Program-made: the position numbers and the translations under genes | Part shown: one piece after another, positions 1 through 11,600 of the stretch | How positions within the stretch are numbered: the first letter of the stretch is position 1 | Layout of the letters: every line of letters starts with the position of its first letter | Assembly (NCBI RefSeq): GCF_018294505.1 | Contig: NC_057810.1 | Location: forward strand, 209,392,113 to 209,456,112 | Reading direction: 5' to 3' | DNA length: 64,000 nucleotides | From: Triticum aestivum | Lineage: Eukaryota > Streptophyta > Magnoliopsida > Poales > Poaceae | Notes under the pieces: generated by a model | What the model was told of the DNA's origin: nothing | Database searches by the model: none | The model's input: the letters and a program-made list of their open reading frames with translations, nothing else

Positions 1-1285
1 AAGTCAGGAAAATTTTGCAGGTGCCATAGCCGTTACTCTCCGTTCAACTTCTACTAAAGTTCCATGTTGTGGCACGAAGCACTGAAGTTCACAAAAAATA
101 TTTTACATTTCTAGTGGTTGCCAACAGCATAATATGACCAGGACAAACATAAACTTTGAGGCTGAAAGGAAATCAAGTAATGAACCACATAGGTATAGAA
201 GGTAAAAAAACAATGCTAGTTGAGAATGTACCTCAGGAGTCGATCAGAAGTGTGGCGTCTCAATATTTCCTGAAAGCCCATGTTGGCTAGGATAATTTTC
301 TAAGCACCTGTATAACTGAATTAGATACTTGATTCCGAATCTTCTTAGCAATAAATCAACCTACAATCTGCAACCGTAAAAAGATCTAAAAGCAAAGAAC
401 TATGACTAACTTAACAGTTGCAAAGAATAACAACATATAAACTAGAATGAGGAAATGGGATCAATCTCAAGATAACAATAGTGAGGCTGATGTGGAAGTA
501 GTGGAGATGCATATAATTTGCTAGAGCATGCGAGAATAATATCTGAATCAAGAATATATAACTCTTCAAAGCAAAAGAAATTGGAAAACAAAATTGTACA
601 ATCTTTTTATGAAGATATGCCAAACTCCTCAACAGTTGGTTAGTCTCATTAGGTAAAATAATAGGATACTTTGTTAAATTAGAAGTCGTCAACATGCTGT
701 TGATGAACTGTTGATGTATTCTATATGATGTATGTGATGATGTTGATGTATGGTTTTTTATCAAGAGGCCAAACATTCATCTAGTTTTGCTATGAACTGC
801 TGCTAATGTATGATGTTTTCCTATGAATTTGCTATGTGGTGCTGCTTATATATGCTAGAACTAATTTTGATATGGATGTGTTGATTGTGTCAAGTAGTAG
901 TACAAGGTTGTTGCCAATTTTCTTCAGATCAAGTAATGTTGTTCTGACGTGGGTAGTTGAAACTGTTTGAAGATGAAGTTGCTTCACCTGCTATCTTGCT
1001 TACGATTATGCATTGTGCCATTTAAGAGTTTTTAGATGAACGTCTATAGTGCTTTTTCTTCTCTGCTAACTCCGTTCTAGAGTTGTTATTGGCCGGTAAC
1101 AGCATGTTTGAAGTACAATTGTTACCAATGTGGGCTTGTGGAATCCCATGACAAAAGTCTTGAGTTGGATTCAGTCATAGGATTTTGTGCTATTTCACAT
1201 TTCCACCGGTACTTGGTCATTGCTGGTATCTCTTAACTGTTAACAAATGGCCAAATTGCAGCAATTTGCTTTTATTACCTTATTT

Positions 1286-1535
1286 ACACCAAGTTTTAGT
1301 TAAACAATGGTACTTGAATAGTTTTGTGCTACTTCTGTTATGGTTTTGTGGACAGTATTTGACCTTATGGTAACTAGTTGGTGTCACGTTTTGGGGTTTT
1401 GATTATTGGTATGAAGTACTGACAGAGGATCTTATTCACACCAAGTTTTAGTTAAACAATGGTACTTGAATGATTTTGTGTTACTTCTGTTGTGGTTTTG
1501 TGGACAGTATTTGAACTTAATGGTAACTAGTTGGT
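1286..1535. repeat. Pair of ~97-bp direct repeats
   Basis: The segment 1286-1382 recurs at 1438-1535 with a few substitutions and one indel. Both copies run from ACACCAAGTTTTAGTT to GGTAACTAGTTGGT. The copies start 152 bp apart. This looks like a local segmental duplication; neither copy codes for anything recognisable. Confidence 0.8.
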
Positions 1536-1848
1536 TATGAAAGCATGATACTGCTATAACTTTAGTAGTAAGCATAATAGATCATGCTGCAGTAGCTCTA
1601 GGCAGAGCATGGCATGTTACTACCATAGAGGTACCCAAATATGTAGGTGTAGTTTGTGTTTTTATTTGTTCACACTGTCGCTGTATTACTCAATTAGACA
1701 ATTAGTGTTTATGAAGAAGAAGAATAAACCTGCTGCTACTGTTGTTATGCCTGTATTCACTGTTGCTGCTGTTGTACTTGTGATGGTGCTACTTGTGATC
1801 TTCTGAAATGACCCATTGGCGACTTCATTACGCGGGGATAATGATATT

Positions 1849-2010
1849 GCAAGTACCCTGAGAGGCCCTTGAGTTTGCCAGAATGTCGATTAACTTCCGT
1901 TCCGGCAAATTCGGGTACTCCCTATGTCCTATTTTCAGCAAAGGTCATGCTGAAATTTTCCGTGAATTTTAGCATAACTTTGCTAAAAATAGGACATATG
2001 GGGTACTTGC
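1849..2010. repeat. 162-bp foldback (MITE-like) structure
   Basis: The ends are the perfect inverted 10-mers GCAAGTACCC (1849-1858) and GGGTACTTGC (2001-2010). Inside, arms of about 45 nt (1915-1959 and 1963-2006) are nearly complementary around a 3-nt loop. A second small inverted pair (TTGCC..GAA / TTC..GGCAA) sits between 1874 and 1909. No clean target duplication is visible, so the superfamily is open. Confidence 0.6.
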
Positions 2011-2190
2011 GACTAATGCATGGGTCGGGGTATCTTAGTACTTAATTAAGTAGGATCAACTGCCCCTTTATTCTTGCTGCATTAAACCATAGGTGGCAAT
2101 AGAGCCAAGTGATTAGGCCCAACTTAGAATTCTCCTTCCCTTTTCTTGATAGGGTATATTATTAGAAGATACCCATATATATCAGTCAAC

Positions 2191-2425
2191 CTAGGGTGCC
2201 TCGGCATCGATAAATCCTAAATGATGAAAACTTAACTTAGCATTTAGGGTGCCTCAGCGTCGACAAACCCTAAATGATAAAACCTTGGCTTTTAGGGTGC
2301 CTCGGTGTCGATAAAAACCTAAATGATGAAAGCTTAGGCTTTTAGGGTGCCTCGGCGTCGACAAACTCTAAATGATAAAAGCTTAGCTTTTAGGATGCCT
2401 CGGTGTCTACAAACCCTAAATGAGG
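2191..2425. repeat. Five ~49-bp tandem units with telomere-like heptamer ends
   Basis: Units begin near 2193, 2243, 2291, 2341 and 2389. A typical unit opens with TTTAGGG (or a near match), runs through GTGCCTCGGCGTCGACAAA, and closes with CCCTAAA followed by TGATAAAA. TTTAGGG and CCCTAAA are the two strands of the plant telomere heptamer, so each unit is also a potential hairpin. Units differ by scattered substitutions. The array ends directly before the leucine-rich-repeat fragment. Confidence 0.8.
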
Positions 2426-2451
2426 AGACAAGAAGAAGGGGTTTAGGAAGG

Positions 2452-2640
2452 GACTTGGACCTTAGTAACAACACACTAATAGGTTCCATCCCAAAACACC
2501 TAGGCAATATCACAAACATCTCTCAATTGTTCCTTGACAATAACCAACTTTTTGGCAACATTTCTCGAGAATTAGGTTATTTGGTCAACTTAGAGATCTT
2601 GTTCCTTGACAATAACCAACTTTTTGACCAAACTATTTTC
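2452..2640 (+). pseudogene. Leucine-rich-repeat coding fragment
   Basis: The plus-strand frame reads LDLSNNTLIGSIPKHLGNIT, then LFLDNNQLFGNISRELGYL, then LEILFLDNNQL. That is two and a half plant-type extracellular LRRs (LxxLxLxxNxLxGxIPxxLGxL pattern) of the kind found in receptor-like kinases and receptor-like proteins. No signal peptide, cap domain, transmembrane segment or kinase adjoins it. The frame runs out at a stop after 'HGPKR', beside transposon sequence. It is best read as a captured or stranded exon fragment, not a working gene. Confidence 0.6.
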
Positions 2641-2716
2641 CTATTTAGAGCAAAACATGGCCCAAAACGATGAGGCCGGCGGTACGGGCAAGCAATTCTG
2701 GTAGCTGTCCCAGGAG

Positions 2717-5700
2717 ATGGAGGAAGAACCTCACCGCTATGAGGACGCCGCGGAAGACACCGATCCTGACTACAAAACTCCTAGTGGCGTCGGGGATGAC
2801 ACCACTGATGGTGTCGCCGAGGATGCCACCACTGATGATGGCAGTGCACACACAGATGGCAGCCCACCGAAGAGGCAACGGAAGGACCGGCGCCCGAACG
2901 TGCTCGGCACCGTCAAGGAGGAATTTACTGAAGTGTCCTCCGAGGGGCATCCAATGGCACCCAGAGAATTAGTCAAGGGGTACGCGGTTCAGCTCGGGTG
3001 CATTCTCCGAAGCACCGTCTCGATCAACACCGAGAACCTAAGGCATACTGACCGAGGAAATTTGCGCAGCCTCCTCTTAACGAAGCTGCACGAACGATAC
3101 AAGTTCCCTGGTGACATCGCAAACACACGCCTCTCAGAGAATAAAGTGAATAGGGCCGCCCTCAGGAAGATGAGCACGGTCCTGTCTACTTGGAGAAGCG
3201 CGGTGAAGAGAATGATTGACAAAGGTGACAGTTATGAGAAGATCAAGGCGAAAAATCCTTCGATCAGTGAAGATGACTACAAGGAGTTCAAGATCAAGTG
3301 CGAAAGCAGCGCAACCGTGGAATCAAGTCAGTGGGGGAAAGATATGCGGGACTTGAACTTAGGGGTCAACCAACTCGGTCCCGGCGGTTACAGAGTGGCG
3401 GAACCTATATGGGACAAGGAGGACACGGAGCGTGCCGAGCAAGGCCTACCGCCCCGCTTCGAGAAATACCGTGACACGCAGACGAGGAACTATGTCAGGG
3501 CCCGGTACAAGGAGGACCCGGTAACAAAGGAGCTTACCACGGATGCGAAGACCAAGGCGCTTGAGCGTGTTCTGGTAAGGAATACACCCACGCATAATTA
3601 GCTCTATATGGTTGCATTCTAATTGATGAAGACAAATTTCTAAATGGTTCACATTCCTTCCGCAGGACACTGAAAGCAGTAGCGCAGGGTCGTCTCAGAG
3701 CTCCCCTTGGGATAGCACCTTAAACAGGGCATTGAACATAATGAAAAACAAGGATAAGTTCAGTAAGACATCGTCAGCTGGTCGTGTGGCCGGCAAAGGC
3801 TTGTCCACGAAATGTTCGTCATACTATAACGCTGGTGGGCGAAAGGAGAGAAAGACCAGCTCAGAAAGCCAGTCGTGCGAGTTTCAAGAACTCAAGGCAC
3901 AAGTGGCGCGGATTCCGGAGATGGTCCAAGAGCAAGTGCAACACCAACTGGGAACGACGCTCACCGCCATTGTGCCAACCTTGATTGAGGGGCTGCAGGC
4001 GTGGATTGCGGGCGGCCAACAGGGGCTGCCCCCGGTTCCCAGCTTCACGGCCAGCAACTCGCACAACGCGCAGGCAGCGCCATTGGTGTCTCCGGTGGAG
4101 GCGGTATTGGTGTCTCCGGCGCCGGCACGGGTATTGGAGCTTAATGCACCCGGGTGTGCGAAGAATATGCCGGCCGGCACCTCGGCAGCAAGCGGCCCCT
4201 CCGTCACTTGCACGCCTGCCGTTTGCGGTGCCTCGACATTAGCCGACCTCGACGCCATCACGGTAACTAAGCCTCTCGGCCGATGACTTCATCTCCTTGC
4301 CTTTGACTGGGCATCCCTGACGCCCTACATGTTTTCGCAGGGCGCCGGTGCTGATGTTCCATGCACTCTCCTGCACTTCGTGGGCGGCGAGTTGATCGAT
4401 GTCGCCAAGGGCAGAATCGTTCAACCGGGCAACCCCGTGTTCCACGGTAATCCGATGCCACCCATCGTGTATAGGGTTGAACTGGTTCAGGTGCTACCAG
4501 GCTGCGACAACTTGTTGCCTCCGTTTCGACCCGCTGGGGCCGACGAAGATGATGTGATGACCCTCAGCGTCTGTGTAAGCTGGCCCCTGCTTTGGCCGAA
4601 GAGCCAGATTCGTTTGGGGGCAGGGGACACCACCCCACAGACAGCACTGCCAGTCGTGCCGGCGCCAAGCCATGGCAAGACGCCGCAACGCTAACGGACA
4701 TGCCGGACATGCATATGGCACAGGATCCAGACATGCATATGGCACAGGATCCGGACGACGACGACAACAACAACAGTACATTTACCAACATCGATAAGTA
4801 CTTTGCCGAACATGGGTACGGTGATGAATGCTTGGGGCCTCCTTCTCAAGAAACCAACCCTGCAAAAGACGACCGCGATCTAGCTGGTACCGCGGAGAAA
4901 CCCAATTGCAACGGGCGTCGTCTGGCATTCAGTTCTCAGGAGACGCCTCCAGCTGCCGCCTTCACCGAGCCTCAGATAGTCGAGGTGCGAAATATTATCA
5001 GCCCCAACACACTCAAGAAGGTGGTCTCTGAGCAGAACTTGATCCCATTACAGCAGCAGAAGAAGAAGGGACGGAAAAGAAAGAATAACAAGGGAGGTGC
5101 GAGCCAGCCGGCACCGAGTACGATCCGTGCTCAGGACGGGCCACCTTCACCTAAGGATATCTCGAGGAGGGTGCATGTGCCGGGTAGGCCGATGCTACCG
5201 ACTAATCTGCTCAATGCTGCAACCAGTGCTATGCGGAGTCTGCATAACAGTGTTCTTTCTTTGGAGAAGCGGCGTCTCTCCGAGAATGATGTGGCATACC
5301 CGGTTTTTGTGGCCAAGGTGCCAGAGGGCAAGGGCTTTGTGGATAGCGCCATCAGGGGTACGATCGTCCTGCGGTTTGATGACATCTTCGCTATGTTTAA
5401 CCTTCATCCACTGCACTACACCATCGTTCGGCTATTTTCGCTGAGTATGGAGATGTGGATCATTAGAGACAAGACGTCGGACATTGTGATAGTCGACCCC
5501 TTCTACATGTGTGCCAAGATCTTGGGCATCGCTTGGGACCGGCAAGTCGCGATTTCACACCTCGAAGGCGTCATTCTGGTAAACCCAGATCAGGATAACT
5601 TCCTCGTGCCTTACTTTCCCGAGTAAGTCATCCCCTCACCGCCCCGTAACATATGATTTCTTAGATTTTGATCGTTCTTTTTTTCTAACATTCCGTCTTT

Positions 5701-6280
5701 TGTGCAATGACACACATTGCACACTCATCCTCTTAAGCTCGAAATATTCCATGGCCATGTATTTCGACTTAGACCGTTAGTTGAAGAAAGACTACACAAA
5801 TATCAAGAAAGTTCTTGATGATGTTCTCCCTGGCTACGCCAGATCTGGAGGCACCTTCAGGAGGACAATTTGTAGGTACGGAAAGCACGTGTTCACCCAC
5901 AATACGATGTTCCCCTGCGTCAAGCAGCCGTCTGGCAGTCAAAAGGATGCCTACTATGCCCTCCATCACATGCGGGCGATCGTACGGGACCATAATCACC
6001 TTCTGCTACCAAATAATCTCAAATATTGGGCCACACGCTTGTCGGCAATCCAGCACGCGGACATCAGACAAGAATTCTATCACATCTAGTCGGAGTTTGC
6101 GGAAATCATCCATCAAGATGTCCTTCATACCTCGGGGCAGTTCTACCTCACATATCAACCGTCCAACAGAGAGATAGAAACAACGCTATAGATGTAGGCT
6201 GACAACGCCCGTGATTTCATGACCATCACAAAAGACGGCGGCTTCATCCACGCTCCAGTCCCCGAGTCGAGTTGAAAGTA
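2717..6280 (+). pseudogene. CACTA accessory protein gene (Transposase_24 / DUF8039 / Ulp1-like), decayed
   Basis: Exon 1 (2717-3574) encodes an acidic N terminus, a KRQRKDRR basic patch and a segment resembling the plant Ptta/En/Spm transposase_24 family. Introns with GT..AG ends fit at 3575-3665 and 4263-4340, and the frame carries across both. Exon 2 has a Q/E-rich coiled region. Exon 3 encodes a DUF8039-like stretch (CTLLHFVGGELIDVAKGRIV). A frameshift lies between 4592 and 4696. The frame then runs to a donor at 5624 (GTAAGT). The following segment resembles the His..Asp part of Ulp1/C48 peptidases (CAT codon at 5715-5717, then YFDLDR). The expected acceptor reads GCAA rather than GCAG. 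Stops occur at 5779-5781 and 6087-6089. Where a catalytic Cys would be expected, the frame reads QPSGSQKDAYYAL. It is not functional as read. Confidence 0.65.
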
Positions 6281-6527
6281 GTGATGCTATGTAGTTCTGA
6301 AATGTCGATTGGCTCGTGTTGTTATATTAAACTTTAATGAACTTGTATGTCTCTTTGGTTTGGACAGTCGTTCAACTTATATGTAATTGATGCTATTTAT
6401 TAGTAGGACCATGAATCATGCTATTAATGTGTTGCTTTTCTCTTCCGATCCTTTTGTTGCATACTTATATATTGCTTATGTATTGTTTGTGAATTGCTAC
6501 TAACATTTTGTTTGTCTAGTGCATAGA

Positions 6528-6782
6528 TATGTCGTCGTATGTCGTGTACTAGGGTAAGGTTCCTGGAGTCTACGACGACTGGGAGGAGTGTCAGAACAGG
6601 TTCACCATTTTAGCGGTAACAGTTACAAAGGGTACACCACTAGGGCGGAGGCGGAAGTTAGATACGCGCGCTATCTAGCGAGAGAGAGGAGGGAGTGTTG
6701 GAGGAACCGGATGAAGACCAGTTTCATCGTGATGATGCTCATCGTGATGACCGCAGCTCTCTTCTATGTGATGGTAGTTTAG
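6528..6782 (+). pseudogene. Viroplasmin/RNase H1 N-terminal-like frame with hydrophobic tail
   Basis: The frame beginning MSSYVVY carries a stop (TAG, 6549-6551), continues as GKVPGVYDDWEECQ, then shifts frame near 6595 to read VHHFSGNSYKGYTTRAEAE. This pattern belongs to the Caulimo_VI / RNase H1 hybrid-binding N-terminal family, which also occurs in Triticeae CACTA elements. The last ~23 residues (FIVMMLIVMTAALFYVMVV) form a single membrane-like segment at the very C terminus, as in tail-anchored proteins. One stop and one frameshift make it a pseudogene. It lies about 250 bp downstream of the accessory gene on the same strand. Its role in transposition is unknown. Confidence 0.55.
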
Positions 6783-7021
6783 ATGATCGATATCGACTTG
6801 TAATGTGAAGACAAACTCGCTACTCGCGGTCTCGAGACTTGTAATGTTCTAACTTTGTTCGATATTTTAAATCCGGAGACTAATATGATGAATTGTATTC
6901 GGAGACTAATCTTCTATTGTATTCGATAAATCTGTTGTTTATATGTTGTGTTGTCTATATTCTGTTCAGTAATATGTTTTGTAACCTGAGCAAATATCAG
7001 AAAATAAAAAATCCCTAATAT

Positions 7022-7298
7022 TCATACTAGTGGCGCACCACTCTGCACTTTAGTGGCGCACTGCAATAAGCACACTAGTGGCGCATCATCCACAAGTGTG
7101 CCATTAGTAAGCCAGAGCACAAGGTAAATATGGCCCCCTAGGAGGCATACTAATGGTGCACCGTGTGATATACTAATGGCGCACTCCCTGGTGTGCCATT
7201 AGTATTAATTACTAGTGGCGTGATGCTAGTGGCGCACCTGTAGTGCGCCATTAGTGGCCAAAACAGGTGCGCCACTAGCAGGCCTTTTCCTAGTAGTG
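7022..7298. repeat. CACTA subterminal repeats and right terminal inverted repeat
   Basis: At least eight copies of TAGTGGCGCAC or its inverse (GTGCGCCACTA, GTGCCATTAGTA) occur in both orientations, ending in the terminal repeat CCTTTTCCTAGTAGTG. In CACTA elements such motifs bind the element-encoded protein near the ends. The position and the CACTA terminus support that reading; binding itself is not shown by sequence. Confidence 0.75.
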
Positions 7299-7593
7299 TA
7301 ATAGCGGAGAACAAACGAAGAGATTATGGTAGTGTACGAAACCACCTCAAAGTTATTCTTTCTGTTCTATCTATTCAAGTGTCCGTAGTAAAATAACATG
7401 AAGCTATTCTTTCCGTTTGATCTATCATAGAGTTCATACTAGAATAACACCCTAAGACACAAATCAATCAAAACCCTAATGTCACCTAGATACTCCAGTG
7501 TCACCTCAAGTATCCGTGGGCATGATTATACGATATGCATCACACAATCTCAGATTCATCTATTCAACCAACACAAAGTACTTCAAAGAGTGC
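7299..7593 (-). mobile_element. Gypsy LTR fragment, left piece (split by Fatima-like insertion)
   Basis: With the 9.2-kb element at 7594-16767 and one AGTGC copy removed, this piece joins 16768-17699 into one continuous LTR-like sequence. It begins exactly where the CACTA ends, so the CACTA appears to have inserted into, or recombined with, this LTR. No coding content was seen. Confidence 0.55.
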
Positions 7594-8075
7594 TGTCGGT
7601 GTCAAAACCGGCGGATCTCGGGTAGGGGATCCCAATCTGTGCGTCTTAGGCTGATGGTAACAGGAAGCAAGGGACACAATGTTTACCCAGGTTCGAGCCC
7701 TCTCGATGGAGGTAAAACCCTACTTCCTGCTTGATTAATATTGAAGATATGAGTAGTACAAGAGTAGATCTACCACGAGATCGTAGAGGCTAAACCCTAG
7801 GAGCTAGCCTATGATGGTGTGATTGTAATTTTGATCGGCCTTCTAAGGACCATCCTCTCCGGTTTATATAGACACCGAAGAGGGCTAGGGTTTACATGGA
7901 GTCGGTTACAAGGAAGGAAATATAATATCCGGATCGCCAAGCTTGTCTTCCACGCAAAGGAGAGTCCCATCCAGACACGGGCCAAAGTCTTGAGTCTTGT
8001 ATCTTCATGCTTCAATAGTCTGGACGATGTATATAGTCCGGCTGTCCGGATACCCCCTAATCCAAGACTCCCTCA
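7594..8075 (-). repeat. 3' LTR of Fatima-like element
   Basis: Starts TGTCGGTGTCAAAACCGG and ends GACTCCCTCA on the plus strand. A TATA-like motif (TATATAAA on minus) lies near 7864-7871. It is the same length as the partner LTR and differs by scattered substitutions. Confidence 0.85.
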
Positions 8076-8090
8076 GTAGCCCCTGAACCA
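8076..8090 (-). promoter_or_regulatory. Polypurine tract, Fatima-like element
   Basis: The minus strand reads GGTTCAGGGGCTAC directly before the 3' LTR start. Position and purine richness fit a plus-strand primer for reverse transcription. No functional evidence beyond position. Confidence 0.5.
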
Positions 8091-8613
8091 GCCTTCAATG
8101 ACGATGAGTCCGGCGTGCAGTCTTGTCTTCGGCATTGCAAGGCGGGTTCCTTCTCCGAATAATCCAAAGTAATTATCGAACACGTAGACCGTGTCTGGAT
8201 CTACAAAATGATCTTCACATACCATCGTAGAGAGAATGATACTTCAGCTGACAACTTTTTAGACGATGTGATATGTCATGACAGTCAGGTCATTATTCGA
8301 ACCGTTTTCCCACAACCAGCCACAGTGCATATTGCGAGGCGGTTTCCTTGACACGTCTTGTCGAAGCAGAGATCATGTCCCCTTATCACGGGATAATCAT
8401 CAATACGGGTATGGGTAATCCCACCGTGCCATCAATCGTGGCGCTTGGGAAGTAAGCGATCCTCAACGGGCTAGCAGGGAGGCGCACCACTTTCGTGGCC
8501 TCTATAAAGGGATAAGAGTCCCCCATTTTTACCCACGCCTTCTTCCTCCTTTGCCCACTCTTGCCCCCTCGAGCTCCAGCGCCCTAGTCCAAGTCTTCTC
8601 CACACAGCTAAAC

Positions 8614-11600
8614 ATGTCCGGAGCAGGAGGTAAGTGGGTGGCTTCCACCGTGAAGGAGAAAAACATCGTGAATCTTAGGGTGGCCGGATACTTGGCTGCA
8701 GACATAGCGCACCGGCTACCGGACGACGGGTAGGTCACTCCAACTCCGGGACCTCACGAGAGGGTCGTGTTTCTCGCCCACTTCGTCCATGGACTGGGGT
8801 TTCCACTTCACCCCTTCGTCCGCGGGCTCATGTTCTACTACGGGCTAGATTTCCATGATCTAGCCCCGAACTTTGTCCTCAACATCTCGGCGTTCATCGT
8901 CGTATGCGAGGCTTTCCTCCGCATCAAGCCTCATTTCGGCTTGTGGCTGCAAATCTTCTTCGTGAAGCCGAAGATTGTGAGCGGCCAGCAAGCGGAGTGC
9001 GGAGGAGCCATGGTGGGCAAGATGCCTAACGTCACCTGGCTCGACGGCTCCTTTGCGGAAACCGTGAAGGGGTGGCAATCGGGGTGGTTCTACATCACCA
9101 AGCCACGCGACACCGACTGGGCGGCGGCCCCCGAGTTCCGATCTGGCACCCCCATGCGGCTCACCTCCTAGGAACAGAAGGGCCTGTCCTGGGGCGAATC
9201 TACAGAGCTGACCGGACTCCAAAACTGCATCAAGGGCCTGAAGGACAAGAACATCAAGCTTGTCGACGTGATCCACGTTATGCTCATTCGCCAAAGGTGG
9301 GCATTTAATCTATGGGAGTTCGTCCCGGCCAAACACCAGATGCTTCAGAGGCTCTACGGCATGAAGCACAAAAATGCGTGTAAGGCATTGTTCAAGGCCT
9401 CCGAAGTACCTCCTCCCATATCCGAGGACCGTGGGCTCCACGCCGCGCGGCCTCCTAGTCAGGTGAGTTCTCAGGCTGCCACCGAATTAGGTTCTTCCCA
9501 ATATATTTATGGGGGAGCCTTAAGTAATTGTGCATATTTGTTCAGGATTATGTGAAGACAGCGGAGCAGATTGACTGTCTGGCTCCGCTGCGAGAAAGCC
9601 CAGGTAATGCTCTCCTGACGAAGATGCTGGTCCCGGCGCCCTACAAGGGGCCGGAGAAGAAGGCCGATAAGAAGGCCCCAGGGATCCAAAAGGGTCTCCG
9701 ACGCAAGGTTGCGCGAGAAGCCTCGTCCGAAGACGATGAGGCACACTCCTCCCCCGAAGGGGAATAAGAAGAAGAGGAGGTCGCCCCATACAGAAAGGAT
9801 GAGGGGCCTGATAGGGTAGACCAGGGGGCCATGAGAGGCCCCCGGTGCAAGGCCGTCATACCCTTGTCGTCTGATGATGACGAGGCAGATTCCTCCCGCG
9901 GAGGCGGGGAGAAACAAGAAGAAGCTCCACCTCCCCGTATTGGGGGGGAGAAAAAGCGGAAGGCCGCCCCGGAGGGGGAGGCTGGGACGTGCAAGAATGG
10001 AAAGGCGTCCCTACCGGACTACTCCGTCACCGCCGCCGATAGCGAGGTGGGGTGGCTACCCAGGAAGAAGCCCCTAGTGCGATCGTAAGTATCCGCACTC
10101 TATCGTAATTTTGCTTCATAGTTTTGTTATAATGCCGAACTTGTATGCAGTCCGGCCAGGGTCCATCCCGAGGTGTCATCTTTAGACAGGTCCTTGAGTG
10201 ACTCGACAATGAACTCACTTCCGACGGCCACTACTCCTCGGCCTGCGGTTGACACGGAGGTGTTGTCCCAAAGGCTCCCCGAGTGGGAGGAGGTGGATCT
10301 GGAGGCGCCCCAAGGCGGCATTCTAAACGTCGGACACGCAGGGTTCAAGATCCTCGCGGATCATGTTGATGAGAGCCACAGTAGGCCGGGCTCTCAACCG
10401 AACACTGTTCCGGAGCCTTTAATGGTTCCGGACTCAAGCGGGCAGCCCCTCATTAGGGAGGGGGAGCCGTCTGTGTCGAGGACTTCCGTCGTGCCCGAAG
10501 CGCCGGATTGTCTGCTGGAAGCGCTTCGAGGCGCTTCCATAGATGAAGAGCATCGTACTCTTATGAGTGCGGTGATTCAGAAGGTTTCGTCCGCCAAGAG
10601 CGGACTAACCGAAGCCTGCACCAGCCTCCTGGCAGGCTTTGAGGTAAGCAATAAAAATGTGTGAAATTACCACCCGACAGGTAGTAGCCCCTGATACTCT
10701 GTTTGGTGTTCGGAAGGAAAAACCAAACGGAGGGTCAATTATAATCCGCAGGAGTCTAACAATAAGTTTTAATGTGAATAAACAGGCTATGCTGCTTGCC
10801 GCGGCGGTCCGTACGGCCGAGATCGCCGGCCTAAAATAGGACTTGGAGCAGGCGCAGGGAGAGCTCGGCCTCACGGGGAGGCAGCTCGAGGAGAGGAAAG
10901 GTGAATGATTCCCCTCTCTCATATAATAAGGTATGGATAAGATTGGTTATTCTAACGACGAAGCGTCGTGATTTGGTAACAGAGGCCATCACCGAAGTGG
11001 CGTCTCTCCAGAAAGCATTGTCCGAGGCCGAACACAAGGCGGCCTTGGAATGCAAGGAGCGCAAAAAGCAAGAAGCTAGTGTGGGAGAGGTACAACAAGA
11101 GCTCCAGGATCTCGGCAAGAAGTTCAAGGCCGTGGAGCATGAGCTTAAGGCGAAAGAGGATGAGCTTACGAAGGCCCTTTCAAGTGTAAAAGACACCAAG
11201 GCCGAAGCCGAGAAGGCACAGCAGGAAATCCAGGAGGCCAAAAAGATAGAGGTGGGTAAGAAATTCTTTATGCAAAGCAAACATGTGGGAGAGGCGTTTC
11301 TTTTACTTACCCGAGTCCGGAGCTCTCCAGGGGCATTCGCAGATCTGCCACGCAGCGTATCAGATGCCGCGGAGTTCTACCGTGCCCAGGAGGGGAGCTC
11401 AACGGAGAAGTTGTTCTGGTCCCAGTATGCTGGGGCCGAACATCCAACGCCTCTGAGTGACCAACTGAAGCAGTTGGTCGAACTCCATAGGGCGGCCGAA
11501 GTGGCTATGAAGGATTTCATAGTCCGGATGTGGCCTGGTGAGCCTCTGCCCACCAGCTACTTCGGCCTGATCAAGCGGATGGTGAATGCCTGTCCGCGAC

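Larger units (their letters stand above)
1..2190. other. Unassigned AT-rich stretch
   Basis: I recognise no gene here. Reading frames are short, hydrophobic or low complexity and match no family I know. The stretch holds a direct repeat (1286-1535) and a foldback structure (1849-2010), listed separately. It may belong to an element that continues beyond the left edge of the window. No TNP2-type transposase is visible, although one would be expected upstream of the CACTA gene that follows if that element were complete. Confidence 0.5.
2717..7298 (+). mobile_element. CACTA (En/Spm) transposon, 3' part
   Basis: The right terminus is ...CCTTTTCCTAGTAGTG ending at 7298, the inverse of a CACTACTAGGAAAAGG-type CACTA end, followed by TAA as the possible 3-bp target duplication. 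The last ~280 bp are packed with direct and inverted copies of a TAGTGGCGCAC-type subterminal motif. Inside are the second-gene cluster typical of Triticeae CACTA elements (2717-6280) and a small frame at 6528-6782. No left CACTA terminus and no TNP2 transposase were found, so the element is 5'-truncated or begins outside the window. The left coordinate is simply the first coding position. Confidence 0.75.

Noticed and set aside
2191..2425. CRISPR-like array
   Set aside because: Regular spacing, but the 'spacers' are similar to each other and the genome is a plant; a tandem repeat.
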